From an uncultured Clostridia bacterium (GTDB taxonomy: Bacteria > Bacillota > Clostridia > TANB77 > CAG-465): a stretch of DNA of 64,000 bases. The stretch lies in contig CAKPEI010000002.1 of the NCBI GenBank assembly GCA_934149365.1, positions 124,001-188,000 on the forward strand, read 5' to 3'. Below are positions 33,948 to 44,082 of this stretch, one piece after another (the first letter of the stretch is position 1; every line of letters begins with the position of its first letter). The notes under the pieces are model-generated. The model ran no database searches, was not told where the DNA came from, and saw nothing but the letters and a program-made list of their open reading frames with translations. Position numbers and translations under genes: made by a program.

Positions 33948-35552
33948 ATGAAAAAACAAAGAAAAGGAATATCACTAGTAGTACTTACAATAACAATAAT
34001 AGTGTTAATAATACTAGCAGGAGTAACAATATTAACAATATCAAATGCAGACTTAATAAATAAATCGACTGAAACTGCATTTAGGTCAAATATATCAAAT
34101 TATTTAGAAGAGTATAACGCATGGTTATCGATAGAAAAAATGAAACATAGAGGTAATTTAGAAATATCAAAAATAAATGCATCAAATAAAGTTGCATATA
34201 ACGGGAATTATATAACAGATATAATAAAAAATATAAAGAGTGAAGATATAGAAAAGTATGAAATAATAGGTGGGAATTTAGTATATACAGGAACAGGAGA
34301 GAAAGATAATACTAAATTAGAAAATGAAACAAAATGGGCAAAAGAAGTAGGTTTGAAATCAGTAGAAAAAGCAAAAGGAGAAGAAGATACAATAGTATTT
34401 ACCAATACCACAAGTGATAGTAGATATAACGATTTAAAAGTGTGTGGAAGCAGTGAAAATGGAGTAACTGGTTTAAGTGAAATATCACTTACAGTAACAC
34501 AAAACTTGATAGATAATGGCTTCGGAGAGTACAAAGATGGAACGAACTTTTCATCATATGTGGCTAATATTCCAAGTGAAAAAGTAAAAGGTGGAATATC
34601 TTGCTTTTACACTGAAGAAACAGGAGGCTTTCACCAAAATTGTAGAATCAAAGACTATATTACAATAGATAGAAATAAAAAGTATGAAATATCCATGTAT
34701 GTAAAACCAAATGTTGTTGGTGAAAGGATATATTCAGGACTTATGGAATACGATGTGGATAAATTATTAGTAAAGGCAGAACAAGTAATGTATATACCAG
34801 ATACACTAACATATCTTACAGAAGATTTAAAAAATGGAGATACAGTAGTACATTTAGATGATGTAAGTAATTTTGTGAATAGTACTCAAACATATAAAAT
34901 GGGCTTTATTTTTTGGAATTATAAAGATAGTACAGGGCATTTGTATGAACCATTGACGTACTCATTAAATACATGGAGTGATTTATATACAGCAGATAAT
35001 GTAGATAAAACAAATAACACAATAATATTAAAAAGCGCATGGAATAAAGGGACTATTAAGGCAGGAACAAAATTAAGTCAATGTGATAGCGGAAGTACTT
35101 TTAATTATTCACTTGATTTTAATATTAAGGAGTCAACAGACTGGGAATATAGGCATGAAACTATTTCTGGTGTGGGTTTTGGCCGTACTGTGTTTAGAGC
35201 TGCTACAAAATATGTTCAGTGGTTTATAATGCCAAATTATAACTATATAGAGGGCGGAGGAGCTAAGGTAGCAAATATAATCTTTGCAGAAAGTGATAAG
35301 TATAATAAGATATATACAATAGATATGACAGGACATGAACCATTAAGAACAATGGAAGATGGAACAAGTGATTATATAGATTTTAAGACAAAGAAGATAG
35401 TAAGAAATGTAGGAGTAAATAATGGAACAATGTATAAATTAAGTAGTGTAACATATGAAGATATACTACTTCCAAATATTCCAATATATGAGAGGAATAC
35501 CGCAATAACATTAAATCAAACAGGAAGGCTAGAAGGAACATACCTAAAATAA
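33948..35552 (+). CDS. Surface protein with prepilin-like N-terminus, unit 1
   Basis: 534 residues. The N-terminus (MKKQRKG-ISLVVLTITIIVLIILAG) has the basic leader, Gly and long hydrophobic helix of type IV pilin-like proteins, but has Val where pilins carry Glu at mature position 5. A helical spine (to about residue 75) is followed by a large beta-rich region with KKYEISMYVKP and a C-terminal part ending RLEGTYLK. The middle resembles carbohydrate-binding or tail-fibre-like modules; this is an impression only. AGGGAG precedes the ATG. The upstream terminator should block expression unless the leader is read in its long frame. Confidence 0.75.
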   Translation: MKKQRKGISLVVLTITIIVLIILAGVTILTISNADLINKSTETAFRSNISNYLEEYNAWLSIEKMKHRGNLEISKINASNKVAYNGNYITDIIKNIKSEDIEKYEIIGGNLVYTGTGEKDNTKLENETKWAKEVGLKSVEKAKGEEDTIVFTNTTSDSRYNDLKVCGSSENGVTGLSEISLTVTQNLIDNGFGEYKDGTNFSSYVANIPSEKVKGGISCFYTEETGGFHQNCRIKDYITIDRNKKYEISMYVKPNVVGERIYSGLMEYDVDKLLVKAEQVMYIPDTLTYLTEDLKNGDTVVHLDDVSNFVNSTQTYKMGFIFWNYKDSTGHLYEPLTYSLNTWSDLYTADNVDKTNNTIILKSAWNKGTIKAGTKLSQCDSGSTFNYSLDFNIKESTDWEYRHETISGVGFGRTVFRAATKYVQWFIMPNYNYIEGGGAKVANIIFAESDKYNKIYTIDMTGHEPLRTMEDGTSDYIDFKTKKIVRNVGVNNGTMYKLSSVTYEDILLPNIPIYERNTAITLNQTGRLEGTYLK

Positions 35553-35559
35553 TTTAGAG

Positions 35560-35598
35560 AGTCATGTAAGTAACATATAAAGTGTAACTTACATGACT
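35560..35598 (+). terminator. Hairpin after surface protein 1
   Basis: A 12-bp stem (AGTCATGTAAGT/ACTTACATGACT); moderate T content follows. Confidence 0.6.
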
Positions 35599-35706
35599 AT
35601 TTATACATTCTGAAATTTAATACTCTATTTAACATAAAGTATATATTTTTTGCTTATTTTATGTTAAAATATATTATACTTGTAAATAATATATATGGTG
35701 AGTGAT

Positions 35707-37299
35707 ATGGAAAAGAAATTTGTACATGAAGAAAGGTATAAAAAGGTTCCACGAACTACTAGAAGAAAAAGAGGAGTAAAAAGTTCTAGTGTAAAAACTA
35801 GTAGAAAAAATATACAAAAGAAAAAAGTATCTAACAAGAAAAAATATAAAGCGAAGACTGGTAAATTTGTTAGATTTATTTTTTGCTTTATTTTACTTCT
35901 GATAGTAGCAGTTATTACAAGAGTTGTTACTCTTAAGGAAAATGAACCGTTTATACCAACTTTCACAAATAGTGAAGTAAAAGAAAACACGACTAGTGTG
36001 AATTTAGCGATATATGATAATACTGAAATAGGTGTTAATAACTTGGTTATATCAGAACTAGAAAGATATATTTATCCTATGTTACTTAGAATTAATTCAA
36101 ATTATTCTATTAAATACGAAATTTTATCTAGTGTAAATAAAATAAATAGTAAAGAATATGAACTTGTATTAAACGAAGTGCCAGGTATAACAGCAATAGA
36201 TATAAAAGACAGCTTGGATAAGATTATTAAGGAGAAAAGTAAGTATTACTACAAAGTGGAAAATGTTGATAAAATAGAGATAAAATCAAACAACACTTTA
36301 AAAATATCCTTAAAAAATTCAGATGATTATTTTGTATATAACCTAGATATTCCAATATATAAACAAAATGATAATTTTGGAATATATTCTATTGATAGCT
36401 CAAGTAGCAACACTAAATTGATTTTAAATAGAAAAAATACGGTTAATAAAGAATATATAAAGCAAATAAATATAGTTAAATTATCGGGCGAAGAAGAGGC
36501 TATAGAAATGTATAAACAAGGCAAAATAGATGTGTTTTTTGCCAGCTCTAAAAACTCTATTAAAATGCTAGGCAAATATGAATATGATATAAAGGCATAT
36601 AATAGTGGCGAGGGAATATTTTTAATGTTTAACCCTTCATCTAATATAGTAAAAGAAAAATATGTAAGACAAATAATAGCATATAGTATAGATAGAGAAA
36701 AAATATTATCAGAAACTATTGATAATCAAGGAAAGATAATTGATTTGCCATATATTTTTGATGAACAAAAATATAAATATGATGTGTATGCAGCAGATAA
36801 TTTACTATTATCAAATGGGTACAAAAAGCAAAATCTTTATTACATTAAATCAGGAAATAAATTATCATTAGAATTACTTGTAAACAAAGATGATGAAGGA
36901 AAAGTTAATGTGGCAAACAAAATAAAAAGTGATTTGCTAAAGGCTGGAGTAAATGTCAATGTGAATAAATTAAGTGAAAAAGAAATGGATAAAAGGAAAA
37001 GTTTAGGTAACTATGATTTGATTTTGGCAAGTGTTTACACGAATGAAAGTCCAAACTGTTCATATTTGAATGGCAATATTATTACTTCTGATGAAATAAA
37101 TGCTCAAATGTCCAAAATAAGTGAGGATGGCGTAGATAAACTTGAGGAAAATATACAGAAGTTAAAAACAACCATGTCTGATAATATTGCAATATATGGT
37201 ATCTATTCAAAAAATAATTATGTTATATATAAAAAAGGACTAGAATTATTTAAAAATATAAACTATATGAATTTATTTAGTGATTATTTTAATTACTAA
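35707..37299 (+). CDS. Membrane-anchored solute-binding protein, family 5-like (OppA/DppA type)
   Basis: 530 residues from ATG 35707. A very basic cytoplasmic tail (about 1-52, many Lys/Arg) leads into one membrane helix (about 54-74). The rest is extracellular and resembles family 5 peptide-binding proteins: the EGIFLMFNPSS segment and VRQIIAYSIDREKIL match the conserved block around the ligand pocket. It lacks a lipobox, and no permease or ATPase genes are adjacent, so it may not serve a standard ABC transporter. Start choice: GGTGAG is well spaced to ATG 35707; ATG 35695 has no site. Confidence 0.7.
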   Translation: MEKKFVHEERYKKVPRTTRRKRGVKSSSVKTSRKNIQKKKVSNKKKYKAKTGKFVRFIFCFILLLIVAVITRVVTLKENEPFIPTFTNSEVKENTTSVNLAIYDNTEIGVNNLVISELERYIYPMLLRINSNYSIKYEILSSVNKINSKEYELVLNEVPGITAIDIKDSLDKIIKEKSKYYYKVENVDKIEIKSNNTLKISLKNSDDYFVYNLDIPIYKQNDNFGIYSIDSSSSNTKLILNRKNTVNKEYIKQINIVKLSGEEEAIEMYKQGKIDVFFASSKNSIKMLGKYEYDIKAYNSGEGIFLMFNPSSNIVKEKYVRQIIAYSIDREKILSETIDNQGKIIDLPYIFDEQKYKYDVYAADNLLLSNGYKKQNLYYIKSGNKLSLELLVNKDDEGKVNVANKIKSDLLKAGVNVNVNKLSEKEMDKRKSLGNYDLILASVYTNESPNCSYLNGNIITSDEINAQMSKISEDGVDKLEENIQKLKTTMSDNIAIYGIYSKNNYVIYKKGLELFKNINYMNLFSDYFNY

Positions 37300-37317
37300 T
37301 AAAGTGGGGGAATTAAT

Positions 37318-37467
37318 GTGAAAAATGATATTTCTACAGATGAATTAAGCAAGTTGATAGATAATATATTAGGTAATAAAAAGGCAGAAGATACTATTTA
37401 TACTAATGAGTATGTTGATGAAAAAGCAGAAAACTTTATTAAATCTTTGAAAGATATGGTAAAGTAG
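37318..37467 (+). CDS. Small acidic hypothetical protein
   Basis: 49 residues from GTG 37318, 18 nt after the solute-binding-protein gene, with GTGGGGG as ribosome-binding site. It is predicted mostly helical (begins MKNDISTDELSKLIDNILG, ends FIKSLKDMVK). It is unrecognised and probably cotranscribed with the preceding gene. An ATG at 37316 is out of frame and stops at once. Confidence 0.55.
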   Translation: MKNDISTDELSKLIDNILGNKKAEDTIYTNEYVDEKAENFIKSLKDMVK

Positions 37468-37587
37468 TAAATTATATCACTTGACATATAGTGTATAATA
37501 TATATGTGCCTTATACTATGATATAATTTTCCTTAAGAATTATTTCTTGGTTTAAGGTGAATTGTTAATATTAAGGAGGATGTCAAA

Positions 37588-37851
37588 ATGACAAAAGAAA
37601 GAAAGACTGAAATAGTTAAAACTTACGCAAAAGGTGAAAATGATACTGGTTCAACAGCTGTTCAAGTAGCATTATTAACTGAAAGAATTAATGAATTAAC
37701 AGAACATTTAAAAGTTCATAAAAAAGATGAACATTCAAGAAGAGGCCTTTTAAACATGGTTGGTAAGAGAAAAAGCTTACTTAGATATTTAGAAAACAAA
37801 AATATCGAAGAATACCGTGAATTAATTGCTAAACTTGGAATAAGAAAATAA
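37588..37851 (+). CDS. rpsO: 30S ribosomal protein S15
   Basis: 87 residues. The family sequence is clear: GSTAVQVALLTERINELTEHLKVHKKDEHSRRGLL, then a KRKSLLRYL helix and the YRELIAKLGIRK end. S15 binds the central domain of 16S rRNA early in assembly. AAGGAGG precedes the ATG. The leader contains a CCTTAA...TTAAGG hairpin (near 37529-37556) that could be an autoregulatory S15 site. Unlike many bacteria, pnp does not follow. Confidence 0.97.
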   Translation: MTKERKTEIVKTYAKGENDTGSTAVQVALLTERINELTEHLKVHKKDEHSRRGLLNMVGKRKSLLRYLENKNIEEYRELIAKLGIRK

Positions 37852-37865
37852 AACGTTCTTAAAAG

Positions 37866-37909
37866 TATACTGAAATTAAACAGTTTGTTTGGTTTTGGTA
37901 TATTTTTTT
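37866..37909 (+). terminator. Intrinsic terminator after rpsO
   Basis: A 10-bp stem with two G-U pairs (TATACTGAAA/TTTTGGTATA) followed by seven Ts. Confidence 0.65.
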
Positions 37910-38012
37910 ATATATAACAACTTATTCAAGAATGATTTAAACTAATCTGTTTGAATAAATGCAATTTATGATGTATAATGTAACCTATCGTATGAAAGGT
38001 AGAGTGTGATTA

Positions 38013-39968
38013 ATGGGCAAGCAAGTTATAATTGCGGAAAAACCAAGTGTTGCAAAAGAGTTTGCTAAAGTACTAAAAATAAATGCTAAAAATCAAAATG
38101 GGTATATGGAATCAGAAGATTATATAGTTACTTGGTGTGTAGGCCATTTAGTTACTATGAGTTATCCAGAAGTTTATGATGAAAAACTTAGATATTGGAA
38201 TTTGAAAACGTTACCATTTATACCAGAAGAATTTAAATATGAAGTAATAAATTCAGTATCAAAGCAATTTGATATTGTTAAGAGTATATTGACTCGTGAA
38301 GATGTTGACACTATATATGTTTGTACTGACTCAGGAAGAGAAGGAGAATACATATATAGATTAGTTGATGATATGGCAGGTAGGCCTAATAAGAATAAAA
38401 AAAGAGTATGGATAGATTCTCAAACTGAAGAGGCAATTCGTGAGGGAATTGAGAATGCTAAAGATTTATCTGCATATAATAGTTTGTCAGATGCAGCATA
38501 TCTTAGAGCTAAAGAAGATTATTTAATTGGAATAAATTTTTCAAGGTTGCTTTCAATTATTTATGGAAAAGACCTTGCTAAGAAATTGTCACAAGATAGA
38601 GCAGTTATATCAATCGGTAGAGTTATGACATGCGTTTTAGGTATGATTGTCTCAAGAGAAAGAGAAATAAGGAACTTTAAAAAAGTTAATTTCTATAAGT
38701 TACAGGGGCTTTTTGGAGAAGATGAAAATAATATAATCAATGCAGATTTTAAAGTATGTGAAAGTTCAAAAATTTTTGAAAGTCCTCTGTTATATAACGA
38801 AACTGGCTTTAAGAAAAAAGAAGATGCTGAAAGATTTATTAACTATTTAAAGCAAAATAATGAATATGCGATTATAGAGGAAATTACAAAGAAGACACAA
38901 AAAGACAAACCACCTTTGTTATATAACTTGGCGGAAATACAAAATGAGTGCAGTAAAAAGTTTAAAATAACTCCAGAGGAAACTCTTAATGTAATACAAG
39001 AGTTGTATGAGAAAAAATTAGTTACTTATCCAAGAACTGATGCAAGAGTTTTATCTACCGCTGTTGCAAAGGAAATTACCAAGAATTTAAATGGCCTTGC
39101 AATGTCAAATATAGATAGCGAAATAAAAGAATATATATCTAAAATGGCAAAAGAAAAGTATAGTACGAATTTGATTAAAACTAAGTATGTTGATGATAAA
39201 AAAATAACTGACCATTATGCTATTATTCCAACAGGGCAAGGCTTTGAAAATTATACTAACCTTAAAGAATTGCAAAAAGACATATACCACCTTATAGTGA
39301 AAAGGTTTTTGAGTATATTTTATCCACCTGCAGAGTTTAATAAACTAGCAATTAAACTAAAGGTTGGCACAGAAGAATTTAATGTTAATGGAAAAGTATG
39401 CGTAAAACAAGGCTATTTAGAAGTATTAAAACAAGAAAAAACGAAAGCTCCAGGTAATGAAGAGGAAAAACTGGAAAATATGGAGCTTTTAAAGAATTTG
39501 AAAAAAGGTGAAAAACTTAGGATATCAGATATTGTGATTAAAGAAGGAGAAACAACACCACCTAATAGATACTCTTCTGGCTCTATAATTCTTGCTATGG
39601 AAAATGCAGGTAAATTAATTGAGGACGAAGAGTTAAGGGAACAAATAAAAGGTAGCGGAATAGGTACTAGTGCAACTCGTGCAGAAATTATAAACAAATT
39701 AACTAGAATAGAATATATAGCTATAAACAAAAAAACGCAGATACTTACTCCAACTAAAAAAGGTGAAGCTATATACGACATTGTAGCAAAGACAATGCCA
39801 GATATGTTAAATCCTAAACTTACTGCAAGTTGGGAAAAAGGACTGACTATGGTTGCTCAAAATGAAATAAAAGCAGATGAGTTTATGAAGAAACTGGAAG
39901 ATTATGTTAGTTTAAAAGTTGTGAAATTAAAAAAAGCATATAATAGTTATTACTATGGAATAAATTAG
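38013..39968 (+). CDS. topB: DNA topoisomerase III (type IA)
   Basis: 651 residues, somewhat shorter than the roughly 700 of many TopB proteins. The TOPRIM domain opens with VIIAEKPSVAKEFAKVL and has DSGREGE for metal binding. The active-site Tyr is in KLVTYPRTDAR. The C-terminal part ends soon after the core, so the extra basic or zinc domains seen in longer type IA enzymes are lacking. It decatenates and relaxes DNA using a single-strand passage mechanism. It is monocistronic. Confidence 0.92.
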   Translation: MGKQVIIAEKPSVAKEFAKVLKINAKNQNGYMESEDYIVTWCVGHLVTMSYPEVYDEKLRYWNLKTLPFIPEEFKYEVINSVSKQFDIVKSILTREDVDTIYVCTDSGREGEYIYRLVDDMAGRPNKNKKRVWIDSQTEEAIREGIENAKDLSAYNSLSDAAYLRAKEDYLIGINFSRLLSIIYGKDLAKKLSQDRAVISIGRVMTCVLGMIVSREREIRNFKKVNFYKLQGLFGEDENNIINADFKVCESSKIFESPLLYNETGFKKKEDAERFINYLKQNNEYAIIEEITKKTQKDKPPLLYNLAEIQNECSKKFKITPEETLNVIQELYEKKLVTYPRTDARVLSTAVAKEITKNLNGLAMSNIDSEIKEYISKMAKEKYSTNLIKTKYVDDKKITDHYAIIPTGQGFENYTNLKELQKDIYHLIVKRFLSIFYPPAEFNKLAIKLKVGTEEFNVNGKVCVKQGYLEVLKQEKTKAPGNEEEKLENMELLKNLKKGEKLRISDIVIKEGETTPPNRYSSGSIILAMENAGKLIEDEELREQIKGSGIGTSATRAEIINKLTRIEYIAINKKTQILTPTKKGEAIYDIVAKTMPDMLNPKLTASWEKGLTMVAQNEIKADEFMKKLEDYVSLKVVKLKKAYNSYYYGIN

Positions 39969-40044
39969 TATTGTAAATGGTTCTAAATTAAACTTCTTAT
40001 AACTTTATTAGAAATGTAAAATAAGTAAAACACATAATGTTAAA

Positions 40045-40073
40045 TTGACATAAAACTATAGCCATGATATAAT
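40045..40073 (+). promoter_or_regulatory. Consensus SigA promoter of the 40126 gene
   Basis: TTGACA and TATAAT with a 17-nt spacer, a perfect match, before an orphan gene with an AGGAGG site. Confidence 0.8.
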
Positions 40074-40125
40074 ATCTCAGGAAATTACTATATAAACCCA
40101 AAAATAATTTTAGGAGGTAGAGTAT

Positions 40126-40593
40126 ATGGAATTAAAATTAGGTGGAAACGTTAAGGACATTGTGGCTATGATGTATGTAGGTGCAGTATATGAAAAAATT
40201 CCTGATATCAGCTTGAAAGAAATTCATGAAAAGTTAATCTACGGCGGAGTTTCTGGAAATTCGGTAATGTATTGGAAACAAGATGGAACAAATGTTAGCT
40301 TTTATTCACCCAAGAGACTTATAACAACTGGTTATGAAGCTATCATCAAAATGGTGAAAGAAAGTGCGTATATTGATGGCGGTTTGGCATTAAATGAAGA
40401 ACTTTTTAGGAAATTCAGTCATAACTGTTTGGCAGTTATTTATTATATACTTGATAATAAATGTACTTGTGCTCAATCTGGACTTTACATAGAAGATATA
40501 TGTAAGGCTTTCACAAACGAAGAAGTGGCGCGTTATGCTCATGAATCTACTTATTCACACTGGAAGGAACTTATGAAAGCGATTCAATGTTAA
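40126..40593 (+). CDS. Orphan protein expressed from a consensus promoter
   Basis: 155 residues, unrecognised, soluble. It opens with a helical segment (GGNVKDIVAMMYVGAVYEKIPDI) and has a middle beta part (NSVMYWKQDGTNVSFYSP). The C-terminal helices contain CTCAQSG, with two close Cys. Promoter, ribosome-binding site and terminator are all strong, so it is probably abundant. Codon use includes ATC, GGC and CGC more often than in neighbouring housekeeping genes. Confidence 0.7.
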   Translation: MELKLGGNVKDIVAMMYVGAVYEKIPDISLKEIHEKLIYGGVSGNSVMYWKQDGTNVSFYSPKRLITTGYEAIIKMVKESAYIDGGLALNEELFRKFSHNCLAVIYYILDNKCTCAQSGLYIEDICKAFTNEEVARYAHESTYSHWKELMKAIQC

Positions 40594-40639
40594 AGAGAAA
40601 AGCAGGTAATAAGTTATAGTAAATAAAATCAAATATATT

Positions 40640-40677
40640 AACAAATAGAAGTAAAAATATTGTTACTTCTATTTGTT
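40640..40677 (+). terminator. Hairpin after the 40126 gene
   Basis: A perfect 15-bp stem (core ACAAATAGAAGTA/TACTTCTATTTGT) with an 8-nt loop; weak T tail. Confidence 0.65.
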
Positions 40678-40720
40678 TATGTTAAAATCATTATATTAAA
40701 AAATATAAGGAGTCTTATGT

Positions 40721-43372
40721 ATGGAAAAAGATATTTATAATTTGAGTGTAGAAGAAGTAATTAAAAACATGTCTAGTTCAAGTGAAGGATTGACTGACAA
40801 TGAAGCTTCATTAAGATTGGAAAAAAATGGACCAAACAAGTTAAAAGAAGGCAAAAAGAAAACAATGATAGGAAGATTTATAGATCAGTTCAAGAATATT
40901 ATGATAATAATATTACTTGTAGCTTCTGTAGTTTCTGGTATTGTTGCTAAAATCGAAGGAGATTCACTTACTGATGCAATTATTATTCTTGTTGTTGTGT
41001 TTCTTAATGCAATAATGGGAGTTATGCAAGAAAGCAAGGCAGAAAAGGCAATTGACTCTTTAAAGACTATGTCTCTTCCTTTTATAAAGGTAAGAAGAAA
41101 TGGTATTGTTAAGAGTATTAAAACAGAAGATCTTGTTGTAGGTGATATTGTTTTATTAGAAGCAGGAGATTTTGTTCCTGCTGATATGAGAATAACATTA
41201 AACAATTCTCTTAGAGTTGAGGAAGCTGCATTAACAGGGGAATCACTTCCTATTGATAAAAAGATTGATACTTTAGAAGGTGAGATTGCACTTGCAGATA
41301 GGAAAAATATGCTATATTCAGGTAGTTCTGTAGTTTATGGTAGAGGCGAAGGTATAGTTACAGCAACTGGTATGGACACAGAACTTGGAAAAATTGCAAC
41401 TATACTTACAGATTCTAAAGAAGAGCTTACTCCTCTTCAAAAGAAAATGAATGAAATAAGTAAAGCTCTAAGTATTATTGTTGTTATAATAGGGCTTCTT
41501 ATGGTGATAGTGGGAGTTGCTAGAAATAATCCACTACTTGAAGTGTTCATGCTTGCTGTATCTTTGGCTGTTGCGGCAATACCAGAGGGGCTACCTGCAG
41601 CTATAACTATAATACTTTCAATAGGCGTACAAAAAATGGCTAAAGAAAATAGTATAGTTAGAAAGCTGTCATCTGTGGAAGCTTTGGGTTCAACTGAAGT
41701 TATTTGCTCAGATAAAACAGGTACACTTACTCAAAACAAAATGACTGTTAAAGAAATTTGCTTAGGAGTACAAACTAAGAAGTTAGAAGATATAGAGCTA
41801 GCAGAAGCTAAGTCAGAAGATATGGCTACTCTTATGCATGGAATGTTACTTTGTAATGATACAAAATATGGCGAAAAGGAAGGTGAACTTTTAGGTGATC
41901 CTACTGAAACAGCATTAGTTGCTGCGGCGCATAAGTATGATATCGAAAAAAGTCGTTATGATATAAGGCATGAAAGAAAGGGTGAAATACCTTTTGATTC
42001 GGATAGAAAGATGATGTCAACCATAAATGAATACAAAGGTGCATTTAGAATGTATACTAAAGGCGCTATAGAATCTATACTTGCAAGATGTACACATGCT
42101 GTTATAGACGGAAAAATTGTTGATATGACAGATGATGTAAAAACTCAAATACTTGAGAAAAACAATGAGATGTCTACAAAAGCATTAAGAGTTTTGGCAT
42201 TTGCATATAAAGATTTAAAAGCGATACCTAATGATTTAGTAAGTGATAAAGTTGAAAAATCATTAACTTATGTTGGACTTGTAGGAATGATAGATCCACC
42301 AAGACCAGAGGCAAAGGATGCTGTTACAAAATGCTTTGAAGCTGGAATGACACCTGTTATGATTACAGGAGATAACAAAGAGACTGCAGTGGCAATAGCA
42401 ACTGAACTTGGAATAATGAAAAAAGGTCTTCTTGCTATAACTGGTGCAGAATTAGATAAAATGTCTGACGAAGAGTTTGAAAAGAAGATTGACAAGATAA
42501 GAGTTTATGCTAGAGTTTCACCTGAGAATAAACTTAGAATAGTTAAAACATGGAAGAAACTTGGCAAAACTGTTGCAATGACAGGTGACGGAGTTAATGA
42601 TGCACCGGCTCTAAAAAATGCTGATATAGGTGTAGGTATGGGAATAACTGGTACTGAAGTATCAAAAAGTGTATCTAGTATGGTTATCACAGATGATAAT
42701 TTTGCAACAATTGTTGTGGCTATTAAAGAGGGAAGAAGAATATATAACAATATACAAAATGTTATAGCATATTTACTTGCTTCAAACCTTGCAGAGGTAA
42801 TAATCATATTCTTTGGAACGCTATTTGGACATAATATAATGTTGCCACTTCAACTTTTATGGATAAACCTAATAACAGATACAATTCCTGCTATAACGTT
42901 GGGCTTTGAAAAGGCTGAAAAAGGTGTTATGAAAGAAAAACCAAGAAGTGCAAAAGAGAAATTCTTTAATCCTTTCTTAACATGCAGAATAATAATACCT
43001 GCGATCGTAAAAAGTATATTAATACTTACAGTATTTATGATTACAGAAAAAACGTATGGACACGCAGAGGCTATGACTATGGCATTTATAATGTTATCGT
43101 TTATTGAACTTCTTTTTGCGTACACAATGCGCTCAGACAGAAGGCTCGTAACAAGTATAGGAATATTTTCGAACAAACCAATGGTAATTGGTACAATTAT
43201 CACTCTTGGATTGCAGTTTATAGTTATACTTGTGCCAGTGCTTGCAGATGTGTTTAAAGTAGCCAGACTTGATAGTCATTTGTATTTAATTTGTTTATTA
43301 TCTGCAATTGGTTTTGTAATTTTTGCTGAAGTAGTAAAAGTTACATTGGCTAAAATATTTCATAAAAATTAG
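40721..43372 (+). CDS. P-type calcium-transporting ATPase (SERCA/PMCA-like)
   Basis: 883 residues. All P-type landmarks are present: actuator TGES, phosphorylation site CSDKTGTLT, the KGAIESILARC nucleotide-domain motif and hinge TGDGVNDAPALKNADIGVGMG. M4 carries PEGLPAA and M6 NLITDTIPA, the calcium-liganding residues of type IIA/IIB pumps. Ten membrane helices are expected. It exports or sequesters Ca using ATP. It is followed directly by a long hairpin that also covers the start of the next gene. Confidence 0.93.
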   Translation: MEKDIYNLSVEEVIKNMSSSSEGLTDNEASLRLEKNGPNKLKEGKKKTMIGRFIDQFKNIMIIILLVASVVSGIVAKIEGDSLTDAIIILVVVFLNAIMGVMQESKAEKAIDSLKTMSLPFIKVRRNGIVKSIKTEDLVVGDIVLLEAGDFVPADMRITLNNSLRVEEAALTGESLPIDKKIDTLEGEIALADRKNMLYSGSSVVYGRGEGIVTATGMDTELGKIATILTDSKEELTPLQKKMNEISKALSIIVVIIGLLMVIVGVARNNPLLEVFMLAVSLAVAAIPEGLPAAITIILSIGVQKMAKENSIVRKLSSVEALGSTEVICSDKTGTLTQNKMTVKEICLGVQTKKLEDIELAEAKSEDMATLMHGMLLCNDTKYGEKEGELLGDPTETALVAAAHKYDIEKSRYDIRHERKGEIPFDSDRKMMSTINEYKGAFRMYTKGAIESILARCTHAVIDGKIVDMTDDVKTQILEKNNEMSTKALRVLAFAYKDLKAIPNDLVSDKVEKSLTYVGLVGMIDPPRPEAKDAVTKCFEAGMTPVMITGDNKETAVAIATELGIMKKGLLAITGAELDKMSDEEFEKKIDKIRVYARVSPENKLRIVKTWKKLGKTVAMTGDGVNDAPALKNADIGVGMGITGTEVSKSVSSMVITDDNFATIVVAIKEGRRIYNNIQNVIAYLLASNLAEVIIIFFGTLFGHNIMLPLQLLWINLITDTIPAITLGFEKAEKGVMKEKPRSAKEKFFNPFLTCRIIIPAIVKSILILTVFMITEKTYGHAEAMTMAFIMLSFIELLFAYTMRSDRRLVTSIGIFSNKPMVIGTIITLGLQFIVILVPVLADVFKVARLDSHLYLICLLSAIGFVIFAEVVKVTLAKIFHKN

Positions 43373-43389
43373 TAAAACATAAAGACATA

Positions 43390-43442
43390 AAAATCTCTTC
43401 TTTACAATATACATGTAGTATGTTGCAAAGGGGAGATTTTTT
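43390..43442 (+). promoter_or_regulatory. 23-bp hairpin covering the rhodanese ribosome-binding site
   Basis: The arms at 43390-43412 and 43418-43440 pair over 23 bp (several G-U pairs) with a 5-nt loop. The 3' arm contains AAGGGGAG, the ribosome-binding site of the next gene, and ends in TTTTTT directly before its ATG. It can act as terminator of the ATPase gene and as a block to initiation. Confidence 0.75.
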
Positions 43443-43919
43443 ATGAATAATATGATGGGAAATGGTCAAAACATATTTGCTCAAATAAGAAACTTTTTAG
43501 GGTTGAACAGAGGTATGCAAAATGGTTATGGTAATAGATGTATGACAAGAATTTTAAGCCAGGAAGATGCATATATGCAGATTATATCTGGCACATGCAA
43601 AGTGCTTGATGTAAGATCAGAGAGCGAATACAAAGTTATGAGAATAAGAGGTGCAATTAATATCCCTATAAATATACTTGCATCAAATGTTCAAAATATA
43701 TTACCAAATAAGTCTGAATGTATAATGGTGTATTGTGCAAGTGGGCCAAGAGCTGCGCAGGCAGTTCAAATAATGAAAAATATGGGATATATGAATATAT
43801 GTATATGGGAAGGAGCAGGAATAAATAACTTTAAATACAAAGATGTGATAGAAAAATATACAGATTTAGATAAAAAGGAAACTTTAAATAATAGTGAAAT
43901 TAATATACAAATGCAGTAA
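43443..43919 (+). CDS. Rhodanese-like domain protein
   Basis: 158 residues. An N-terminal Gln/Asn/Gly/Met-rich extension (about 1-32) precedes a single rhodanese domain: VLDVRSESEYKVMRIRGAINIP and the active loop YCASGPRAAQA with the catalytic Cys. These domains carry sulfur as persulfide. The C-terminus is a charged tail. The ribosome-binding site AAGGGGAG lies inside a long hairpin, so translation in isolation should be poor unless the hairpin is opened. Confidence 0.85.
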   Translation: MNNMMGNGQNIFAQIRNFLGLNRGMQNGYGNRCMTRILSQEDAYMQIISGTCKVLDVRSESEYKVMRIRGAINIPINILASNVQNILPNKSECIMVYCASGPRAAQAVQIMKNMGYMNICIWEGAGINNFKYKDVIEKYTDLDKKETLNNSEINIQMQ

Positions 43920-44082
43920 ATAAGCAGTAAAACTGGCACAAATTGAATTTTGTAACATTTTTGTAACAAAAAATGATATATTTTGATACAAAAATGTTAT
44001 TCTTTTGTAGTTGTAATTGTTTCGCAAGATAGTATAATAGAAGTATAATAAAATATATGTAATTTACAAATGAGGTGTTTAT

